Shown in pieces: positions 17,126 through 28,675 of a stretch of 64,000 nucleotides of DNA; position 1 is the stretch's first letter, and the number at the start of each line of letters is the position of its first letter. The position numbers were made by a program, and so were the translations under genes. The notes under the pieces are model-generated. The model did not search any database and was not told where the DNA came from. It was given only the letters and a program-made list of their open reading frames with translations. Source of the DNA: Xiheimicrobium sp033763395. GTDB taxonomy: Bacteria > Myxococcota > Myxococcia > Myxococcales > Myxococcaceae. The stretch is from the NCBI GenBank assembly GCA_033763395.1, contig JANRKQ010000188.1, positions 62,001 to 126,000 on the forward strand. The letters are read 5' to 3'.

Positions 17126-18646
17126 ATGCGAATCCTGGCAGCGGTGGTGACGATGACGGCGGCGCTCAGCGCGCACGCGTTCTGTGGCTTCTACGTGGCC
17201 GGTGGCGGGGCCGAGCTCTTCAACAACGCCAGCCAGGTGGTGCTGATGCGCAGCGGCACGCGCACGGTGCTGTCGATGCAGAACAACTACCAGGGCCCGG
17301 CGGAAGACTTCGCCATGGTGGTGCCGGTGCCGGTGGTGCTCCAGAAGGAGAACGTGAAGACGCTCAGCAAGGCCGTCTTCACGAAGGTCGACACGCTCTC
17401 GGCGCCCAGGCTCGTCGAGTACTGGGAGCAGGACCCCTGCTACGTCCCTGCTCCGGTCAAGCGTATGTCGATGCGGGCCGCGGGCCCGATGCCACCGCCT
17501 GCACCCGCGCCCGAGATGGCGGCGCCTGCCGACTACGGCGTGACGATCGAGGCGAAGTTCGACGTGGGTGAGTACGAGATCGTGATCCTCTCCGCGAAGG
17601 ACGCGCTGGGGCTCGATCGCTACCTGCGGGACAGCAAGTACAAGATCCCCGAGGGGGCCGAGCCGCTGTTCCGTCCCTACATCCAGCAGGGCATGAAGTT
17701 CTTCGTCGCGCGCGTGAACGCGAAGAAGGTCACCTTTGAGCAGGGCATGGCGAAGCTGTCGCCGCTGCGCTTCCACTACGACTCCGAGCGCTTCGAGCTG
17801 CCGGTGCGCCTCGGCCTCATCAACGCGAAGGACAAGCAGGACCTGATCGTCCACGTGCTGGCGCGCGGGCAGCGCTACGAGGTGGCGAACTACCCGAACG
17901 TCACGATCCCCACGAACATCGATCTCGTGCCCTCGACGAAGAACGAGTTCGGGCCGTTCTACGCGTCGCTCTACGACAAGACGGTGGCCAGGAGCCCGAA
18001 GGCGGTCGTCATCGAGTACGCGTGGGACTCGAGCACGTGCGACCCCTGTCCGACGCCGGCGCTCGACGAGGGTGATCTGCTCACGCTGGGGCTCGACGTG
18101 CTCGACGGCGCGAGCTGGGTGGTGCCCGAGATCGAGGTGAAGAACGCCGACAAGCTCGACCCGCAGGACCTCGCCACGGTGAAGTCGTACATCGACCAGG
18201 CGCAGAACCAGGTACGGTACCGGCACTCGAACGGCCGAGGCGCCTGGGGCTTCGTCCTCACCCGGCTGCACGCCCGCTACGACAAGAGCTCGCTCGGAGA
18301 AGATCTCATCTTCAAGGCTGCGCCGCCCATCGCCGGCGGGCGCGAGTTTCTGACCAACGGCACCACCCTGGAGCAGGGCGCGGTGGCGTACGGCTCGAAC
18401 CAGTTCCAGGGGCGCTACGCCATCCGGTACCCCTGGACGGGCCCCATCGCCTGCTCGAACCCGGTGCGTGGCCGCTGGGGTGGGCCTCCGCAGGGCGGCC
18501 GTCCGCCGCCGCTCGCCGCTCAGGACACGGCCTTTGCGCCCCGCGGCAAGGAGCTGGGAACGTTCACCGAGAGCCCCGTGTCGGAGCTCGGTGTGTCTGG
18601 AAAGAAGCAGCGCGCCGGCCAGCCGGTGAACCTCGTCAGCAAGTGA
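17126..18646 (+). CDS. DUF2330 family exported protein, copy 3
   Basis: A 506-residue paralog. The ATG at 17126 has a GAGGGG ribosome site and a signal peptide ending AHA before FCGFYV; a GTG at 17111 is less likely. The family core is intact, with cysteines in FCG, DPC, CDPC and IACSNP. The variable linker after the DPC is Pro/Met/Ala-rich. The C-terminal FTESPVSELGVSGKK echoes the same ending in copies 1 and 2, so that tail is under constraint. The cytochrome gene begins 4 bases downstream, which implies co-expression and possibly joint periplasmic function. Confidence 0.93.
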   Translation: MRILAAVVTMTAALSAHAFCGFYVAGGGAELFNNASQVVLMRSGTRTVLSMQNNYQGPAEDFAMVVPVPVVLQKENVKTLSKAVFTKVDTLSAPRLVEYWEQDPCYVPAPVKRMSMRAAGPMPPPAPAPEMAAPADYGVTIEAKFDVGEYEIVILSAKDALGLDRYLRDSKYKIPEGAEPLFRPYIQQGMKFFVARVNAKKVTFEQGMAKLSPLRFHYDSERFELPVRLGLINAKDKQDLIVHVLARGQRYEVANYPNVTIPTNIDLVPSTKNEFGPFYASLYDKTVARSPKAVVIEYAWDSSTCDPCPTPALDEGDLLTLGLDVLDGASWVVPEIEVKNADKLDPQDLATVKSYIDQAQNQVRYRHSNGRGAWGFVLTRLHARYDKSSLGEDLIFKAAPPIAGGREFLTNGTTLEQGAVAYGSNQFQGRYAIRYPWTGPIACSNPVRGRWGGPPQGGRPPPLAAQDTAFAPRGKELGTFTESPVSELGVSGKKQRAGQPVNLVSK

Positions 18647-18650
18647 TCGC

Positions 18651-20723
18651 ATGACTGCGCTCCTCCTCGCTCTCGTCGTCGCGGCCGAGCCGGTGCTCCC
18701 GGAGGACCGCTCCCCATGGGCTCCCGGTCTCCTGGTGCAGGACGCGAAGGGCACGGCGCCCTCGGCGAGCCACGACGACGCGAAGGTCTGCGGCTCCTGT
18801 CACCTCGACGTCGCCGCCCAGTGGAAGGCGAGCGCGCACGCCTTCGCGTCGTTCAACAACCCGCTGTACCGCGTGGCCGTCGAGCGCACGCGCAGTGAGG
18901 TGGGGTTCTCGGCCTCCCGCATGTGCGCGGGCTGCCACGATCTCGCGCTGCTCACCTCGGGTGGTATGGATCGGCCGATCGCCCCAGCCGATCCCAGGGC
19001 GCACGCCGGCGTGAGCTGTACGAGCTGCCACAGCGCGACCCACGCCACCCTCGACGGCAACGGCAGCCTCACGCTGCGCAGTGATTCGGCCCTGCCCGAG
19101 ACGATCGAGGCAGCGACGGTCAAGAACCATCGGGAGCGCATGGTGAGCCCGCTCCTGCGCACGGCCCAGCTCTGCGCGGGCTGCCACCGGTCGTTCCTCG
19201 GCGAGCAGACGGGCAACGCGTCAGCCTTCTTCGGCATGGACGACTTCGGGGCCTGGCAGAAGTCGGCCTTCAACCACTCGACCGCCGAGCGTCCCGACGC
19301 CGTGACGCCGCAGGACTGCCGCGGTTGCCACATGCCGAAAGAAGACGCGGTGCTGGGCGACGTGGCCGCGAAGCAGGGGAAGATCACCTCGCACCGCTTC
19401 CTCGGCTCTCACACCACGCTGGCGGCCATGCGTGGCGACGCCGACACGGTGCGCCGGGTGCAGGCCTTCCTGAAGGACTCGGTGCGTGTCGAGATCGCCG
19501 GAGCCCGGCTGCGCGAGGGGCCGTTCATCGAGGTACCGGCCGCGCTGCCCCTGACTGGCGGCGCCGCGTTCGAGGTCGACGTCGTCGTCTTCAACGAGCG
19601 GGTGGGGCACCGGTTCCCCGGCAGCGTGATGGACAACCAGGGCACGCGGCTCGAGGTGGAGCTCGTCTCGGCGACCGGGCGCGTGCTCGCGGTGGCCGAT
19701 CGACATGAGCTGCGCGCCGAGGTGGTCGACGTCACCGGAGAGCCGGTGCACGAACGGCAGACGCACAAGTTCGTCAGCGCCGTGTGGAACCACACCGTGC
19801 CGGCTCGTGACGCACGGGCCGTTCGCATCGGCTTCGAGGTGCCGCTCTCGCTCGCCCCCACGGAGCTGCCGCTCTCGGTGCGCGCGCGCGTCGTGCACCA
19901 GACGCGCCTGCCGGAGCTCGGCGCGCTCGCGTGCCGTGATGCCGCGACCGATCGGGGCCGGGCGTTCCTCGAGGCCGCGGACACCTTCCTCGGGCAGCGG
20001 CTCGATCCGTGCGTCGAGGCGCCTCGAACGGTAGTGGCGAGCCAGACGCTCACCTTCGACGGGTCGACCCGTCTGGGGTTCGACGCGGCGTGGCGTCGGG
20101 CGCTGGCGCTGTCGGTGTCGCTCCAGGAGTACCTCGGAGACGCCGAGCAGGGCTTCGCCCAGGCCCGCGCGCTCGCCTCCTCGAAGACCGAGGAGGGGCG
20201 GGCCCTGTGGGGACTCGCGTCGATCGCGGGCAAGCGCGGTCAGACCGACGCTGCGCTCGCGTTCCTCGCTGAGGCCGAGGCCCGGCTTGGACAGACCGCG
20301 GCCACCTGGAAGACGCGCGGCGATCTCTACGCGCAGGTGTGGCGCTGGCCGCTCGCTGCCGAGGCCTATGCGCAGGCCGCCGCGCTGGCGCCTGAAGACG
20401 TCACGGTGTGGCAGCAGCTCGCCATGTCCGAGGCGAGCGCCGGTCGATACGCCCAGGCCCTCACCGCCGCGCAACGGGGCATCGCGCTCTTCCCTCGTGA
20501 CGCGGACTGTCTGCGGGTGCAGGCGCTCGCCCTCATGCAGCTCGGCGCGCCAAAGGCGGTGCAGGACCGGTCGCTCGCCGCAGCGCTCCAGTGGCGGGTG
20601 CCCGATGACGGCCCCGCGGCGAAGGGCCGGTGCAGCAAACGCATCGCCGGCTGTGCCGATCGCCGAAACCCGGTGCCGTTCTACCGGGCCGTCCCCACCG
20701 GCCCGCTCGCGACCGCTCGCTGA
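18651..20723 (+). CDS. pentaheme cytochrome c with C-terminal TPR region
   Basis: A 690-residue exported protein. Five CXXCH haem-binding motifs lie at residues 47-51, 92-96, 123-127, 175-179 and 223-227, a spacing like cytochrome c554-type multihaem proteins. The middle (about 270-420) is a beta-rich domain without recognised motifs. From about residue 460 onward repeated Ala-rich helical pairs (WGLASIAGKRGQTDAALAFLAEAE, YAQAAALAPEDVTVWQQLA) are tetratricopeptide repeats. Such proteins carry electrons in the periplasm or outer membrane and are often scaffolded by TPRs. The N-terminus is a short signal peptide. It is 4 bases after DUF2330 copy 3. The electron donor and acceptor are unknown. 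Confidence 0.88.
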   Translation: MTALLLALVVAAEPVLPEDRSPWAPGLLVQDAKGTAPSASHDDAKVCGSCHLDVAAQWKASAHAFASFNNPLYRVAVERTRSEVGFSASRMCAGCHDLALLTSGGMDRPIAPADPRAHAGVSCTSCHSATHATLDGNGSLTLRSDSALPETIEAATVKNHRERMVSPLLRTAQLCAGCHRSFLGEQTGNASAFFGMDDFGAWQKSAFNHSTAERPDAVTPQDCRGCHMPKEDAVLGDVAAKQGKITSHRFLGSHTTLAAMRGDADTVRRVQAFLKDSVRVEIAGARLREGPFIEVPAALPLTGGAAFEVDVVVFNERVGHRFPGSVMDNQGTRLEVELVSATGRVLAVADRHELRAEVVDVTGEPVHERQTHKFVSAVWNHTVPARDARAVRIGFEVPLSLAPTELPLSVRARVVHQTRLPELGALACRDAATDRGRAFLEAADTFLGQRLDPCVEAPRTVVASQTLTFDGSTRLGFDAAWRRALALSVSLQEYLGDAEQGFAQARALASSKTEEGRALWGLASIAGKRGQTDAALAFLAEAEARLGQTAATWKTRGDLYAQVWRWPLAAEAYAQAAALAPEDVTVWQQLAMSEASAGRYAQALTAAQRGIALFPRDADCLRVQALALMQLGAPKAVQDRSLAAALQWRVPDDGPAAKGRCSKRIAGCADRRNPVPFYRAVPTGPLATAR

Positions 20724-20790
20724 CGGAGCCGGGCGAAACCTCGCCGCGCCACGGTTTCGTGCGCCGGGCCAGGCGGCCGGGTTGGTTCCC

Positions 20791-20819
20791 TTGACTCGTC
20801 CGCACGGTGGCGAGACAAG
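20791..20819 (+). promoter_or_regulatory. possible promoter for the thiolase gene
   Basis: TTGACT (20791-20796) is followed after 17 bases by GACAAG (20814-20819), a poor -10. It lies about 50 bases before the thiolase start in a 143-base gap. Confidence 0.25.
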
Positions 20820-20866
20820 CGCTTCGACCAGGGCAGGCGGCCGCCTGTGACACCGAGGAGAGACAC

Positions 20867-22045
<1,179 letters not shown>

Positions 22046-22069
22046 CGCCCCCAGGGGCTGACGTTCGGG

Positions 22070-22100
22070 CGAGCCGCTCCGGTACCGCCGGGGCGGCTCG
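22070..22100 (+). terminator. strong hairpin after the thiolase gene
   Basis: A 13-bp stem (22070-22082 with 22088-22100, one G-T wobble) has a five-base loop, TACCG. No T-run follows, so it is a weak intrinsic terminator at best. It may act in both directions between the convergent thiolase and ATPase genes. Confidence 0.45.
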
Positions 22101-22167
22101 TGTCGTATCCAGCGCCCGCCGCATCGGGTGTGAGTCCCTTCGCCCTGTTTCTCCTACGTTCACCTCG

Positions 22168-22233
22168 ATGCAGCTGCGCGACCGCGCTCCCGCCTTCACA
22201 CTCGGAGATCCGGCCCCGTTGAGCGAGTCGTGA
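22168..22233 (+). pseudogene. possible remnant of a redoxin (AhpC/TSA-type) gene start
   Basis: A 21-codon frame from ATG to TGA encodes a start typical of peroxiredoxin/redoxin proteins: LRDRAPAFTLGDPAPLSE resembles the common opening of these enzymes (GDxAPxFxLxD followed by V-L-S). Nothing after the stop continues the domain in any frame before the ATPase gene ends at 22298. It may be a decayed gene or a chance match; the resemblance covers only about 15 residues. Confidence 0.3.
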
Positions 22234-22297
22234 GGTGCAAGACGCGTCTCGTCGCAGTCACGCGGCTGTCGTTCCTCGCAGGGCGCCGAGGCGTCGT

Positions 22298-24973
<2,676 letters not shown>

Positions 24974-25185
24974 GGCGCCCTCATGTCGTCGAGGGTCGCC
25001 CGACGCAAGGCGAGACCTCACCGGACGACGACGTCAGTGGCGTGGGGGTGGACCGTTCGGCGCATCGCGTCCGTCGACGCGCCGCTGGGGTGCACGTGCC
25101 CGTTGGCGCACCTTCGACGCACAGCACCGAGTCCCGCCGGTGGAAGCAGTTGTCATCGTGGCCAACCTCGGAAAGAACGCCGCCC

Positions 25186-25887
25186 ATGAACAAGGTCGTC
25201 GCTTCGGCCGACGAGGCCGTCAAAGACATTCCCGACAACGTCACCCTCATGTCCGGCGGCTTCGGCCTGTGCGGCAACCCCGAGAACCTGATCTCGGCGC
25301 TGCACCGCAAGGGCGTGAAGGGGCTGACGATCATCTCGAACAACTGCGGCACCACCGAGCTCGGCCTGGGCGTGCTGCTCAAGAACAAGCAGGTGAAGAA
25401 GATGGTCTCGTCCTACGTGGGCGAGAACAAGGAGTTCGAGCGCCAGTACCTCTCCGGCGAGCTCGAGGTCGAGCTGAACCCGCAGGGCACGCTGGCGGAG
25501 CGAATTCGGGCCGGCGGCGCGGGCATCGGCGGGTTCTTCGTGCGCACGGGCGTCGGCACCGAGGTCGCGAAGGGTAAAGAGGTGCGAGTCATCGACGGCC
25601 ACGAGTACGTGCTCGAGGCGCCGCTCAAGGCCGACTACGCCATCGTGCGCGCGTGGAAGGCCGACGCCTGGGGCAACCTCGTCTTCCGCAAGACGGCGCG
25701 CAACTTCTCGCCGCTCATGTGCATGGCCGCGAAGGTCACCATCGTCGAGGCCGAGCACATCGTGCCGGTGGGTGAGCTCGAGCCCGATCAGGTGCACGTG
25801 CCGTCGGTCTACGTGAAGCGCGTCATCCAGTCGTCTGGCCTGCAGAAGTGGATCGAGCGTCGCACGGTCCGCCCCCGTCCCTCTTGA
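25186..25887 (+). CDS. 3-oxoacid CoA-transferase subunit A
   Basis: A 233-residue alpha subunit of the SCOT/AtoDA family, which moves CoA between succinyl-CoA (or acetyl-CoA) and acetoacetate or a related 3-oxoacid. It begins with the VKDIPDNVTLMSGGFGLCGNPENLI strand and loop of these subunits, followed by ISNNCGTTELGLG and the GGFFVRTGVGT segment. The ATG at 25186 is chosen by family length and a GGAAAG sequence upstream. The catalytic glutamate is on subunit B, encoded 16 bases downstream, so the two are one operon. Confidence 0.94.
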   Translation: MNKVVASADEAVKDIPDNVTLMSGGFGLCGNPENLISALHRKGVKGLTIISNNCGTTELGLGVLLKNKQVKKMVSSYVGENKEFERQYLSGELEVELNPQGTLAERIRAGGAGIGGFFVRTGVGTEVAKGKEVRVIDGHEYVLEAPLKADYAIVRAWKADAWGNLVFRKTARNFSPLMCMAAKVTIVEAEHIVPVGELEPDQVHVPSVYVKRVIQSSGLQKWIERRTVRPRPS

Positions 25888-25903
25888 ACTGAACGAGCCC
25901 GTC

Positions 25904-26560
25904 ATGCCCTTGACCCGTGAGCAGATCGCCATGCGCGTCGCGAAGGAGCTCCGCGACGGCTTCTACGTCAACCTCGGCATCGGCCTGCCGACGCTGATCC
26001 CCAACTACATTCCGAAGGGCGTCGAGGTCGTGCTCCAGAGCGAGAACGGCATGCTCGGCACCGGCCCGTACCCCTTCGAGGGTGAGGAGGATCCCGATCT
26101 CATCAACGCCGGCAAGGAGACCGTCACGGCGCTGCCCGGCGCGGCCTACTTCGACTCGGCGGCCAGCTTCGCGATGATCCGCGGTGGGCACATCGATCTC
26201 GCGGTGCTCGGCGCGATGGAGGTGTCCGAGTTCGGCGACCTCGCGAACTGGATGATCCCCGGCAAGATGGTGAAGGGCATGGGCGGCGCGATGGATCTCG
26301 CGGTCGGCGCCAGGCGCGTCATCGTCGCCATGGAGCACGCCACCAAAGAGGGCGGCCACAAGATCTTGAGCGCGTGCCAGCTGCCGCTCACCGGCAAGCG
26401 CTGCATCAACGCCATTTGCACCGACCTCGCGTGGATCGACATCGGCGCCGACGGCCTGACGCTGAAGGAGCTCGCGCCGGGAGAGACCGTCGAGTCCGTG
26501 CAGAAGCTCACCGGGCCGAAGCTCAAGGTGGCCGCGGACCTCAAGACGATGGTGCTGTGA
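25904..26560 (+). CDS. 3-oxoacid CoA-transferase subunit B
   Basis: A 218-residue beta subunit. The SENGMLGTGP motif near residue 46 contains the catalytic glutamate that forms the enzyme-CoA thioester, and GLPTLIPNYIPKGVEV precedes it as in SCOT. GGHIDLAVLGAMEVSEFGDLANWMIPGK is also characteristic. It works with the A subunit just upstream and, in pathway terms, with the thiolase at 20867. The stop overlaps the start of the DUF1569 gene (GTGA), so the operon continues. Confidence 0.95.
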   Translation: MPLTREQIAMRVAKELRDGFYVNLGIGLPTLIPNYIPKGVEVVLQSENGMLGTGPYPFEGEEDPDLINAGKETVTALPGAAYFDSAASFAMIRGGHIDLAVLGAMEVSEFGDLANWMIPGKMVKGMGGAMDLAVGARRVIVAMEHATKEGGHKILSACQLPLTGKRCINAICTDLAWIDIGADGLTLKELAPGETVESVQKLTGPKLKVAADLKTMVL

Positions 26561-26991
26561 GCGCGCCGCGAAAGCTCTCGACGTTGCGGGCGGCGCTGGC
26601 CGAAGCACGGGCGCTGGCGGCCTCGGCGCCCTCCGGGGTCGGCGCGGCGATGGCCCACTGCGCCCAGTCGATCGACTGCTCCATCGACGGCTACCCGAAG
26701 CCTTCGGCGTGGCTCGTGCGCAAGCTCATCGGGCCGATGGTGCTGGGGAAGTTCCTGCGGCAGGGCTTCATGCGCCACGACACGAACGCGCCGGTGCCGG
26801 GGGTGCCTCCGCCTGAGCCGTCGCTCGACGCGGCCCGGGGCCTCTCGACGCTGGAGGCCGCCATCGCGCGCTTCGAAGCCCATCAGGGGCCGGTCGCCCC
26901 GCACTTCGCCTACGGCGTCGTCTCGAAGGCGGCCTACGAGGCGGTGCACGCGATGCACGTTGCGAATCACCTCGACGCCCTGACCGTGTAA
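26557..26991 (+). CDS. DUF1569 (DinB-like) protein
   Basis: A 144-residue protein starting at a GTG that overlaps the previous stop. The pattern fits DUF1569 of the DinB-like four-helix fold: an early His-Cys in AMAHCAQSIDCSIDG, a central PxP-rich loop, then FAYGVVSKAAYEAVHAMHVANHLDAL, whose paired histidines could bind a metal. Relatives include small thiol-dependent or metal-binding enzymes, but the activity is not known. Its translational coupling to the CoA-transferase suggests a side role in the same metabolism. Confidence 0.7.
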   Translation: MSAPRKLSTLRAALAEARALAASAPSGVGAAMAHCAQSIDCSIDGYPKPSAWLVRKLIGPMVLGKFLRQGFMRHDTNAPVPGVPPPEPSLDAARGLSTLEAAIARFEAHQGPVAPHFAYGVVSKAAYEAVHAMHVANHLDALTV

Positions 26992-27004
26992 GGTTCGCCG
27001 CACC

Positions 27005-27400
27005 ATGCCTGACAAGCCTCCCAAGCCTGCGCCGTCGCCGACCCCCGCCCGGAAGGCCGAGCGCCTGCAGCACGAGCTGCTCGTGGCCTACCGCACCGTC
27101 GACGGCTTCATCACCGACTGGGCCGTCAACATCAGCCGGGGAGGCATCTTCATCAACACCCGCAACCCGCTCTCGGTGGGCAGCGTGGTGCGGCTCATCA
27201 TCTCGCTCCCTGACGCCGCGTTCCCGTTCGACCTCACCGGCCGCGTCATTCGCGTGCAGCCGCACGACCCGCAGTCCGATCAGATGTCGGGCATGGGCAT
27301 CGAGTTCATCGACGTCGACGACGAGAAGCGGGCGCGCCTCGAGCGCTTCGTCGACCGGCTGCGCGCCGAGCTGCCGGACATGAAGCCGACGAAGAAGTGA
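27005..27400 (+). CDS. PilZ-domain protein (TIGR02266-like)
   Basis: A 131-residue cytoplasmic protein: a Pro/Lys-rich N-terminal 20 residues, then a single PilZ barrel. The motifs WAVNISRGGIFINTRNPLSVGSVV and SGMGIEFIDVDDEKRARLE match the paralogous PilZ family common in Myxococcus. The NxSxGG part of the c-di-GMP site is present, but the preceding RxxxR is not evident, so nucleotide binding may be weak or lost. A TAAGGT hexamer at 26989-26994 lies 10 bases before the ATG without a Shine-Dalgarno sequence, suggesting a very short leader. The methyltransferase gene starts 3 bases after its stop. Confidence 0.88.
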   Translation: MPDKPPKPAPSPTPARKAERLQHELLVAYRTVDGFITDWAVNISRGGIFINTRNPLSVGSVVRLIISLPDAAFPFDLTGRVIRVQPHDPQSDQMSGMGIEFIDVDDEKRARLERFVDRLRAELPDMKPTKK

Positions 27401-27403
27401 CGT

Positions 27404-28675
27404 TTGCGGCGCCTCGAGCTCTCCATCGAGCGGTTGTCGAAGTCGGGTGACGGCGTGGCCGAAGTCGGAGGCCGCGCCGTCTTCGTTTCCGGCGCGGTGC
27501 CGGGCGATCGGGTGCTCGCCGACGTCTTCGAGCAGGGCAAGGTGCTGCGCGGCGACGTGCTCCAGGTGCTCTCCGGGGGGCCGGGCCGGCGCGCGCCGCT
27601 GTGTCCGCTGGCCGACACCTGCGGCGGCTGCGATTGGATGCACCTCACCGAGGAGGCTCAAGCCGAGCACAAGACGCGCATCGTGGTGTCGACGCTCGGG
27701 CACCTCGCGGGCCTCGGCCCCGACGCGTACGAGCTGTTGCCGATGGTGACGTCGCCCCTGCCGTACAACACGCGGCGCCGCGCGGTGCTGCACCCCGTGA
27801 AGGGCCGCCTGGGCTTCTTCGGCAAGCGCAGCCACACGCAGGTCGAGGTCGATCTCTGTCCCGCGCTCACGCCGCCGCTCGAGTCGTTGCCCGGCGAGCT
27901 CGCCGATGCCCTGGGGAGCGCGCTCAAGGACGTCGACGAGGTGCACCTGCTCGAGGTGGCCGGCCAGGTCGCGTTCGCGTTGATGGCGAAGGGCGCGCTG
28001 CGGCCCAGGCACCGCGAGGTCGCGGAGCAGCTGGTGCGCGACGAGGTGGTGCAGGGCGTGGTGCTGGTGCCGGGGCAGGGCAAGGGAAACCCGGAGCTGA
28101 TCGGCGACCCGGTGCTCGAAGACGCCGGGGTGCTGCACAGGCCTGACGGCTTTGCGCAAGCCAATGCCGACGTGAACCGGCCGCTGGTGCAGCACGCGCT
28201 CCAGGCCCTCGAACCCGGGCCCGACGATGCCGTGCTCGAGCTGTACTCGGGGAACGGCAACTTCACGTTCCCGCTCGCGGCGGCGGCGCGGTCGGTGCTG
28301 GCGGTGGAGTCGTCGACGGTGTCGGTCGCGCTGGCGCAGCAGGCGGCGCGCAAGCAGGGCTTCACGAACGTGCGCTTCGTCCAGGGCGCGTGCGAGACGA
28401 TCGCCGAGGGCCTCGCGAAGGAGTCCGAGCGGTTCGATCGGCTCCTGCTCGACCCGCCGCGAACCGGGGCGCCCGGCGTGGGGCTCTGGGCGTCGCGGCT
28501 GCTCGTGTCGCGGGTCGTCTACGTCGCGTGTGATCCCGGCTCGCTGGCGCGCGACGCGGCCGATCTGGTGGCGCACGGCTTCGTGCCCCGCACGGTGCGC
28601 CTGTTCGATCTCTTCCCCCAGACGAAGCACATCGAAGTGGTGATGGCGTTCAGCCGTGGGGACGCCGCGCCATGA
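27404..28675 (+). CDS. rlmD: RlmD/RumA-type 23S rRNA (uracil-C5)-methyltransferase
   Basis: A 423-residue TrmA-family enzyme starting at TTG right after the PilZ stop. It has an N-terminal TRAM domain (IERLSKSGDGVAEVGGRAVFV), an iron-sulfur cluster motif CPLADTCGGCDW with a later Cys, a SAM-binding LELYSGNGNFTFPLA, then DPPRTGAPG and the catalytic Cys in VACDPGSLARD, with IEVVM at the end. It should methylate a uridine in 23S rRNA; U1939 is the E. coli RlmD target, and the exact site here is inferred. It overlaps the VWA gene by 4 bases (ATGA). Confidence 0.92.
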   Translation: MRRLELSIERLSKSGDGVAEVGGRAVFVSGAVPGDRVLADVFEQGKVLRGDVLQVLSGGPGRRAPLCPLADTCGGCDWMHLTEEAQAEHKTRIVVSTLGHLAGLGPDAYELLPMVTSPLPYNTRRRAVLHPVKGRLGFFGKRSHTQVEVDLCPALTPPLESLPGELADALGSALKDVDEVHLLEVAGQVAFALMAKGALRPRHREVAEQLVRDEVVQGVVLVPGQGKGNPELIGDPVLEDAGVLHRPDGFAQANADVNRPLVQHALQALEPGPDDAVLELYSGNGNFTFPLAAAARSVLAVESSTVSVALAQQAARKQGFTNVRFVQGACETIAEGLAKESERFDRLLLDPPRTGAPGVGLWASRLLVSRVVYVACDPGSLARDAADLVAHGFVPRTVRLFDLFPQTKHIEVVMAFSRGDAAP

